Shown here piece by piece: positions 7,921 through 14,191 of a stretch of 14,191 nucleotides of DNA; position 1 is the stretch's first letter, and every line of letters starts with the position of its first letter. The stretch is taken from positions 21,296 through 35,486 of the forward strand of contig BQKZ01004140.1 of the NCBI GenBank assembly GCA_036244855.1. Direction: 5' to 3'. The notes below the pieces were generated by a model, which ran no database searches, was not told where the DNA came from, and saw nothing but the letters and a program-made list of their open reading frames with translations. This DNA is from Temnopleurus reevesii. Its lineage: Eukaryota; Echinodermata; Echinoidea; Temnopleuroida; Temnopleuridae. The position numbers were made by a program, and so were the translations under genes.

Positions 7921-8519
7921 TTAAAGGGGAACTACACTCAGAGATTAAATTGCTATCATTAAATGAAGAAAAATAAGATGAACAAACTGTGAAAATTTGA
8001 GCAAAATTGGATAATCCATTCAAAAGTTATGAATTTACAAAGTTTTGATTTACACCCCTCATGGGCTACTTAAATTGGCAAACACACAGGCACAAAATGG
8101 CTGCCAACATGGAGAACTCTCCATTCGCTTTGTACACAAAATTTCACATTTTCCTCTTTTTCCAGAAAAGTAGACAACATTTTGTTTCTTCTGTTAAATA
8201 TATTATAGCCACATCAATTCTGCAAGCATTCCAGAAAGAACGAGGTTGATTCCTCATTTGAAATATGATATTGATCCATTTTCAATAAATGTATATACAA
8301 AATGAATGAGGAGTTCTCCATGTATGACATCACAGATTATGCTAATTAGCTATACGCATGCCATTTCAAGGATGCCCAGCACAGGTGGAAATGATGACTT
8401 TGAAAATTCATAACTTTTGAACGGATTATCCAATTTTGCTCAAATTTTCACAGTTTGTTCATCTAATTTTTCTTCATTTACTGAAAGTACATTATTGTCT
8501 GGGTGTAATTCCCCTTTAA
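7921..8519. mobile_element. TTAA-flanked foldback MITE inserted in copy B
   Basis: TTAA stands at 7921-7924 and again at 8516-8519. Directly inside are AGGGGAACTACACTCAGA (left) and, reverse-complemented, AGGGGAATTACACCCAGA (right). The arms agree for about 120 bases, including AACTGTGAAAATTTGAGC and TTGGATAATCC(A/G)TTCAAAAG. Weaker symmetry continues inward (ACATGGAGAACTC on both arms). No coding capacity is seen. TTAA target duplication is the hallmark of piggyBac-like elements, though the AGGGGAA ends are not the classic piggyBac CCC ends. The insertion splits the transposase reading between its first and second acidic sites, and removing it restores collinear homology. Confidence 0.85.
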
Positions 8520-9012
8520 AGAGATCCCTATCTTCTGCTGTTTGTGACTGAAGTACAGCACGATGCTATTTGCAAAGTCTGCAATAATAGTTTGCACTGA
8601 AACTTAATGAATATCCAAGCACTGAATTGATTCCCAACTTTAATATCCCCAGTCACTTGAAACAACACCGGTTTCACTTTGACTGTGCGACCATCATGGT
8701 TGATGTGTAATCCATTGTCTGACAAATCCTTCAAATCTATACATACAGTTTTCAATATGCTGTCAATACCGTACTTGGTGCAAGACTTTGTCATAGAAAG
8801 TGCTACCAACAAAATGTTATCAAGTCTGGCACGGTACACACGTTGGAGCGAAAGAACACTCATAAAAAAATGCACAGATTTTATGCTTTCCTCTCTTTGA
8901 CCCAAGCGGATTAGCAGTTTAGAAGTCATCACGGTATAGTAATAATGGAATAACAAGCGAGTCTTCATGTGCGTACTTCTCTTTATAGTGATATAATCAT
9001 ATCGCGATGGAT

Positions 9013-9030
9013 ATCATATCGCGATATGAT
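9013..9030. repeat. 18-bp perfect palindrome with an adjoining partial copy
   Basis: ATCATATCGCGATATGAT equals its own reverse complement. The first 13 bases, ATCATATCGCGAT, also occur at 8996-9008, five bases to the left. The structure sits at a break in the copy B reading frame, between the SYRD segment and the KEKYAHEDS segment, and so may be a transposon footprint or a local duplication. Confidence 0.85.
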
Positions 9031-9311
9031 CCCAAAACCTGATCATCAGATTCTTTGACAGAATGAATAGCTTGCAAAACACCTGGCTGCTCCAAATGCT
9101 GTATGAGCGACTTTGCGATTGGAATGTATTGAAACGATTTTTTGTGACAATCTTGCAGAGATGTCCCACTCGAGGGATCAATAGTGGTTTTGAAATAGTA
9201 GCCAAGGATTTTTTTTTCATCTGGTATAATAAAAGCACCTAATTGTTGGAAATAAGCTCTTTTTTGATGCTCTGTCTTTAATTGAGTGAACGGATTTGAA
9301 GTGTCATTCAA

Positions 9312-9733
9312 CAGCTAATTTTGACATTGTTGGGCCAAAAAGTTGGGACCTTCCTGTACTTTCCGTGATATGGCTTCTGGGAGGTCCGGAAACTTGAACA
9401 AAGTGATCCAGCCCGGTTTAAAAGTACCTGATGACCCCTTCACTTGCGTGCAAGAATGGATGCTGCAAATGAAAACCATAAGTATGTACAATTTACTCAT
9501 GAAATAAACAATACTGGAAGGACCAATTTTACCTGTTTAAGCATGTTCTCAGTAGGTATTACAATGTACATGTACTTTTGAAATATACAATTTAATACAC
9601 GCTTCATTTAGGCCTACAATTTCACACTGGGTTTTCATGCAGTTAAGTGTACCTGGTACATTTAAGCACAGGCAGGACATCCCCGTATCATCACAGGTCC
9701 CAACTTTTTGGCCCAACAATGTCAAAATTAGTG
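9312..9733. mobile_element. Candidate element bounded by perfect 36-bp inverted repeats
   Basis: Bases 9315-9350 and 9696-9731 are exact reverse complements over 36 bases. Just outside, TTCAA occurs at both ends (about 9307-9311 and 9734-9738), which would fit a 5-base target duplication. The outermost bases then read CAGCTAATT on the left and CACTAATT on the reverse-complemented right. No transposase is inside. The left arm is also read in frame with the copy B exon (PNFLAQQCQN, then TAG), so an alternative is that the right arm is an inverted copy of exon sequence and the whole is not a transposon. Confidence 0.5.
9315..9500 (-). pseudogene. Possible upstream coding segment of copy B, ended by an in-frame TAG
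   Basis: A 61-codon frame in the same frame as the segment starting at 9311, from which it is separated only by a TAG (9315-9317) and three codons. It contains GWITLFKFPDLPEAISRKVQ and ends GPNFLAQQCQN. It may be genuine transposase sequence with one stop, or non-coding interior of the inverted-repeat element that overlaps it. I do not recognise a domain. Confidence 0.3.
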
Positions 9734-10006
9734 TTCAATTAATATGCTCAAGAGCAACAAGAAAACAAACAAGGTGAAGCAAACTTGTCCGCTTGGCAGC
9801 CTATTCTTTCAAACCCACTTGCTCTGGCACCATCTGACATCTCATACAATGTATGCAGCAGTTTATCACATTTTTTACATCTGATTTTAAATTCCAGGTT
9901 TCGTTTTCAGGTCCCTATATACCACCATTTCCAGATTTTCGTGATTTTCGCTCTCAAGACTAAAAATTTTGCTCCTCTTACATTCCTTAGGCCCCCCCCC
10001 CCCCAT

Positions 10007-10126
10007 ACCATCGGGACCAAACAATAAAGCTCCTGGCTCGCCTTCGTTTATACCCTTGACTAATTCAGCATCTTCTGAATCAAAACATGCTTTCACTTTG
10101 TGGATGCTGCTATGAGCCAAAGATAT
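10007..10126 (-). pseudogene. Possible N-terminal coding segment of copy B
   Basis: Minus-strand peptide starting ISLAHSSIHKVKACFDSED and continuing AELVKGINEGEPGALLFGPDG. It is preceded by an acceptor-like TTCTTTCTAAATCAG (ending 10127) and followed by GATG|GTATGG, a usable donor, just before a run of 13 G (13 C at 9992-10004 on the plus strand). Only 28 bases separate it from the preceding exon-like segment, too short for a normal intron, so this junction is probably damaged. Function unknown. Confidence 0.35.
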
Positions 10127-10154
10127 CTGATTTAGAAAGAATAGGAAAAATTAC

Positions 10155-10487
10155 CTCTGTTCCTGGTTTTTGTTGGTTGCACTTTCATTCTGCTGGTGTA
10201 TGGTTATTACCTCATCTAGGACATTTTGATGTACTGGTATTGCTACTGGTATGGTTTTCATGAGGAGAGTTAGTTTTACTTTGGAGTTTGGTGGTATCTC
10301 TTCACAGTCTGCCACATCAACAAATTCTTAGAAGTCCGTGTTCCACACTTGTAGGCGTGTATTCTCACGTTCAAGGTCTGGGAACACATGGGTGGCTTTC
10401 ATCATTATCACCTTGGAAGTGACTTTGTCTGTGTCTGTGTTTGGCACACTGAGCACTTTATTCAGCCCATCAAACATAAGCAAGTAT
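10155..10487 (-). pseudogene. N-terminal exon-like segment upstream of copy B with one in-frame stop
   Basis: Preceded on the minus strand by a good acceptor (TTTTCCTCTTCCAATTTGCATCAG, ending at 10488) and followed by the donor AGAG|GTAATT (GT at 10154-10153). The 333 bases are open in one frame except for a TAA at 10328-10330. The peptide includes YLLMFDGLNKVL, KATHVFPDLERENTRLQVWN, then after the stop EFVDVADCEEIPPNSKVKL. A conserved-looking W, the F-V-D block and a K-x-K-L-T-L end recall the ubiquitin-like or PB1-like N-terminal domains found on relatives of this transposase group. That is inference. Placed just upstream of copy B in the same orientation, it is most simply its 5' exon. Confidence 0.5.
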
Positions 10488-10693
10488 CTGATGCAAATTG
10501 GAAGAGGAAAACAAAGATATTTTTTTACTTTAGGAACTTTAGTTTCAGTGACTTATATTTGTGAACTTTGAAGAAAACAAAGACCCTTCCCTCTCTTTTA
10601 GTTTGAAACATTTTTGCCTGCCCCAAATGGGTTTGCCAAAAAGTTCTTTAAGCTGATTGCTCTCTAATAGCAAGTTAAACTATCATATACTGC

Positions 10694-13190
10694 TTAGAGA
10701 ATATGATGCTTGAGAACAACTAATTTGGATACTTCAGTCTGATACATGTCAAGTGGGTAGTAGTCTACAAAATCAGTCACTTTCAGCAGCTTTGCTTCGT
10801 ACTGATTGACAGAGACTTTATAAGCATGAATATGTGGAATGTAATCATTTGTCCAAACAAACTTACTGACAAGATACACAACTCCTGACAATATCAGACA
10901 CATATTAATCATGCCAATTTCCAAAGCATCACAAGCTTTCTGTAGCACAACTGCTGATCCTGTGCTGTAACATGTACCACCTGATTCAACCTTACTGGCA
11001 ACATATATAGGCTACATTCTGATGCACCAACATGAGGAAAAACCAGGTTCTGCACTTCCACTGGCAAAGAGTTGAAAGGCTGAAGCTGACCATTTGTATG
11101 CTGAATAACATCCTGTGAAAGGAAGTTTTCTTTAAGTGAACGATACCAAGCTTGGTGGTACTCATGCCTCTCTGTGAGACATTTCAGGATATTTATCCTG
11201 TTCTTAGTTCGCCAAGATAACTCTTTGAACAAGAAATGCTTTGCTTCAAAGCGCAAAGTCCAACAATGCACAAGGGGGCCATACTCTAAAAGTAAGCGGG
11301 GGTAGTGAGTAAGATAGTGAAACTTGAGCATCCAGCAGGATGGATTTGGCGCACTATAAGTCACATCTATTATTATTATTATTATTATTGAAAGATCTGG
11401 ATATTCCTGGTAGTACAGGGAAAGAAAATTTTCAACAAGAAATGATAAAGATTCTGCCACAACTTTGTTCACTTTTGGAGCAACACAAACTTCAACAAAG
11501 TCAAGTAGATGTAGTAATACTGGCCATTTTTGGATCATCAAGAGGAACAAAATGACCAATCATTAGGGGCAGCAAACGAAGCAAGCACCAACACTGTGAT
11601 GCTGACTGCTTAACCTTGAACTGGGCTACTTCTGTCGACATCCTACTTGGTTTGTTTGTTTTGTCATGTTCACCATAGGGAAATGTGTCGATCTGGTCAT
11701 TCAAATCGAGCAGTGAAAAATATCCCTCAGTGACACAGTGCAATACTGTCAGTCTTATGACCTAGGGGACTACCCCTTCAAAAAGATCATGGGCTATATC
11801 TGAAGGGAGGCCATTGGCTACATGAAAATACTGAAGATGATGCAAAGAGGAGTCACGTTTAATTCCATAAACTGAAGACAAATTGGGATTTTGTTGTATG
11901 TGTTCAACTTGCTCATTGTAAGCTTCCTTTGTTCTCACTTCAAATGATCTGCTGTTGAAATGATTCATCATTGTGGCACTTGTTACACTGCAAGCTCGAC
12001 AAATACGCCCATGATTGAAATGAGTCTGAAATCCCCCAATTTCATGAGCAGCAAGATTATCTGCACTTAAGAATGAGATTGTCGCCTGAAAGTGATACTC
12101 AATCCCTTCCTTCAAAAATGTGAATCCATTTGTTTCCAAGTCAGCCATGTCATACATAAATGGTCGCAAGACTTGAGACATACCAAACAACTTGATATCT
12201 TTTGACATGCACAGTGTAACAAGCTGCAAAACTTGCAATTTTGATCGATACTTTGGGGGAATGTTGCCAAGAACGTAGTAGAATGCACCAAATTTCATTG
12301 AATTCACTTTTGTGCCAAGTGGGTTAGCTACATTGAAATCATCATAGTAAAATTGGATTTGCAATGTCATGTGGTTTTTTTAAAACAATTCATGATTTTC
12401 AAAGTTCGAACCATCACAAAAGTCTGCAATGATCCCATCATTTGATTTATGCCCACTGAAAACCTCAGCAAAAACATCATCTTTACTTAACAAGGCCTTC
12501 AGAGTATCAGTGATGGGAACATATTGCATAGTGTTGGATTTGCCTCTATTATCATAACCTAGCACAAATTCAACAGGCTGGACAAAGTAAAAATGCATTG
12601 CAGCATATTCATCAATATTTGCGCCTGCAGAGAAATGACTCAATGGATTTTCAACAGTAGTTTGCCCCAGTGGCATCTGTAAGACCCAATTGTTTGAGGT
12701 TCTGCATATTCACACCGCTTCTATGAAGAACATCCATAACCTTCCTTGATATTTCCTCACGGGATAATTCAACAATGTCTGCCTCTCCATCTGCAACAAA
12801 ACTACAGGCCTTCTTGGTAGACTTGTGCTCTTCTCTCACACCAAGCAAAAAAGAACTTACTACATGGTTAGCATCAGTATCAATCACCTCTGGTTCTTGC
12901 ATATCAACATTTGCAAGATCATCATCCTCGACCATGTCATCAACTTGATCAACTGCGCCATCATCATCAACTTCTTCATCCTGTCTCAGCTGTAAAGTGC
13001 AATGTTGCACCCAAAACTCCTTATGCTGGCTTTTGACATGTTGAAAGAGTGTCCTACTAGATTTCAGTAACTTGTAACAACCATCAATAGTACAGTGAAG
13101 CTTTCTATGGCTATGCCCATGTTTAAAGTGCTTAAGAAGTGTAGAATATCGCTGTGTTGTGAAATCACAAAAAGGACAGGAAAACCTCAT
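10694..13190 (-). pseudogene. Copy A: near full-length but broken C2H2-finger DDE transposase-like gene
   Basis: It starts at ATG 13190 (MRFSCPFCDF). Residues 4-26 and 31-56 form two C2H2 fingers (C-x2-C ... H, then C-x4-C-x12-H-x4-H), followed by an Asp/Glu-rich linker. The frame then changes at 12651-12676, and the next segment holds QYVPITDTLKALL and IADFCDG. It is closed by TAA near 12375, with the same frame continuing into YYDDFNVANPLG, GAFYYVLGNIPPKYRS, SADNL (Asp codon 12059-12061), CRACSVT and HDLFEGVVP (Asp codon 11786-11788). A TAG follows at 11762-11764. The frame continues to PLMIGHFVPLDDPK, changes at about 11501-11559, and reaches THYPRL and RFEAKH (Glu codon 11245-11247). The last frame change is at 10909-10948, before FVDYYPL and VVLKHH. 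Three frame changes plus two stops make it a pseudogene. CACTA/EnSpm-like affiliation is inferred. Confidence 0.8.
11336..11391 (+). repeat. Short insertion with SINE-like 3' tail: GGCGC(A)CTATAAGTCA plus (TTA)n
   Basis: The plus strand reads GGATTTGGCGCACTATAAGTCACATC followed by seven ATT/TTA repeats. This resembles the GGCGCTATATAAGT...(TTA)n 3' ends common on invertebrate tRNA-derived SINEs and related repeats. Here it lies inside copy A and is read on the minus strand as poly-Ile plus DVTYSAPNPSCW. It adds about 20 residues between the blocks before THYPRL, without a stop or frame change. Confidence 0.5.
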
Positions 13191-13359
13191 TATGTATGAA
13201 TTGTGTGATTATCTTCCTCTTCAAACATGCACTGATTTCAATGCTGATATTTTCAAAGGCTTTAATTTTGTTCGTTTAAACTCAGACTTTTTTAGGGGTA
13301 CATTATAATTATATCATGAGTATTTATAGTATGTAATGTTCCATGTGTGTAGGGCCTAC
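13191..13359 (-). other. Probable 5' UTR exon part of copy A with splice acceptor
   Basis: On the minus strand, TATTTTCTCTTTCTCTTACAG ends at 13360, a strong pyrimidine tract plus AG acceptor. It is followed by 169 bases without a better ATG context and then ATG at 13190. This suggests that the copy A gene once had an upstream non-coding exon and intron. Inferred from sequence only. Confidence 0.4.
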
Positions 13360-13363
13360 CTGT

Positions 13364-13986
13364 AAGAGAAAGAGAAAATATGATTTAAATATTCAAAACC
13401 CATTGAAACCTGCCTCTCAAAGTTAGACTAAAGCTGTTCAGTTCCAATAAAGCCATGGCTGATAAATGCATGGTTTGGGGAAAATAATAATGTTAATTTA
13501 CACGTAAAATAAGAAGAAAGAACAAGAAAAAAACTCAAAACAAACTTTTAAAAACTTTTTTAAAAGTCAGAAAAAAACAAAAAAAAATTGGACTAAAATT
13601 CAATCTTTTTATTGTATTTTTTTTTTTTGAGAGTTATACACAGGAACTGAAAAAAATTATACAATAAACTAGACATGTCCACTCCATCGCATATAGCTTA
13701 GGCATACAACTTAATTGGGCAAAATTGTAATCTTCTTCCACCTTTATACCCTTTTATGTGATCTTTTGTCTTTATAATGGAATGCAAGTTTCAAAAATCA
13801 AAAGTGCAAAATTTTCTTGCTCGATTGCCATGCTCCCTCACGTTCGTAAATGATTTACATTTTTTTGCAGGGCGACCTTGAAATATAGTCCCCACCTTGC
13901 TGTATTTTAATCATACAATTAATTATAATATAGGAATAAAATGCCACATTTAACTATTGATTTATGCAAATTTCTTTGCTTCCCTT
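13364..13986. other. AT-rich non-coding DNA
   Basis: No coding region on either strand. It holds several A or T runs (about 13529-13587, and T13 near 13617-13629) and an AATAAA at 13446-13451. A stretch at about 13717-13760 (GGGCAAAATTGTAATCTTCTTCC ... TATACCCTTTT) looks like a diverged copy of the tandem unit that ends the window. Confidence 0.5.
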
Positions 13987-14191
13987 GTTTGAATAACTTG
14001 GTCCTATATCTATTTTGAGGAGGGCAATATTACAATCTTCCTTGAATTCTATACCCATTTGGTCGTCGGTATTTAGTGCTGCTATCTGTCAGTAATCATA
14101 GGCTTTTACACCGCCCATCCACAAAGGTTTGAATAACTTGGTCCTATATCTATTTTGAGGAGGGCAATATTACAATCTTCCTTGAATTCTA
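13987..14191. repeat. Tandem repeat, period 140 bases, running off the window end
   Basis: Bases 13987-14051 and 14127-14191 are identical over 65 bases (starting GTTTGAATAACTTGGTCC and ending CTTCCTTGAATTCTA). The offset is 140. The second copy is cut by the window end, so the identity may extend further and more copies may follow. The 75 bases between are not repeated within the window. Confidence 0.9.

Larger units (their letters stand above)
6965..9311 (-). pseudogene. Copy B: broken DDE transposase-like gene, catalytic core to C-terminal part
   Basis: Read on the minus strand, homologous blocks appear in order. 9311-9000 begins with NDTSNPFTQLKTEHQ and holds QYIPI. About 8900-8540 contains TANPLGSKRGKHK, KYGIDSIL and an ITGD-like first acidic site (VTGD, Asp codon 8645-8647), then in a shifted frame SFSANYYCRLCK. 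After a 595-base insertion comes CVDIMHDFAEGIIP (Asp codon 7790-7792), then GGCITLEELNARIQSY, SAAQ, PLIIGDKVPED, a HFLTYYP block, FEGK (Glu codon 7305-7307) and the C-terminal YRAGTCVITQWTEDGPTFGKF. The frame changes repeatedly and stops occur near 9315, 8996, 8930, 7310 and 7210. The order and motifs match a widespread animal superfamily of transposase-derived proteins, which I judge CACTA/EnSpm-like. It differs clearly from copy A. It cannot make a full protein as it stands. Confidence 0.75.

Noticed and set aside
10127..10154. A 28-base intron between the two N-terminal exon-like pieces of copy B
   Set aside because: Good GT and AG signals, but far shorter than functional metazoan introns. 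It is more likely a deletion remnant or a coincidence.
10338..10571. Plus-strand open frame opposite the N-terminal exon of copy B
   Set aside because: The minus strand carries the splice signals and domain-like sequence. The plus-strand translation shows no motif.

Overview
This is a window of animal nuclear DNA. It shows GT-AG introns, AT-rich non-coding DNA, several small inverted-repeat elements and two decayed transposase genes. The mix points to a marine invertebrate, perhaps an echinoderm or another invertebrate deuterostome. That is a judgement from overall character, and no single marker proves it. Nothing bacterial or viral was seen.

Left part (1-5100, plus strand): one apparent host gene in two coding exons (776-960 and 1841-4127), joined by an 880-base intron whose splice sites and reading phase fit exactly. 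It would encode an 823-residue nuclear-type protein. Most of that is about 14-15 copies of a 34-42 residue unit alternating poly-Asp, a basic STP-containing block and a Ser/Glu cluster. The last stretch shows what looks like a frame change: a protein-like frame runs on to 4234 after the annotated stop. The intron carries a small inverted-repeat element (1249-1440) and a T11/G14 homopolymer junction.

Middle (5100-6500): a 169-base pogo/Tigger-like miniature element with TA duplication, a higher-order tandem repeat (about 5607-6108, period 159-160 and 319) in which every unit has an exact YY1-type GCCGCCATnTT site, and an imperfect inverted repeat.

Right part (about 6965-13359, minus strand): two head-to-tail, clearly divergent relatives of one DDE transposase-like superfamily, both broken. 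Copy A (13190-10694) has two C2H2 fingers, then three frameshifts and two in-frame stops. Copy B (about 10487-6965) is older or more damaged and carries a 595-base TTAA-flanked foldback element. A perfect 36-bp inverted repeat adjoins its core. Candidate catalytic D, D and E residues survive in both, with nearly equal spacing once insertions are discounted. I infer a CACTA/EnSpm-like origin, but the family name is from memory of motif patterns.

Far right (13360-14191): AT-rich non-coding DNA ending in a 140-base-period tandem repeat that runs off the window.
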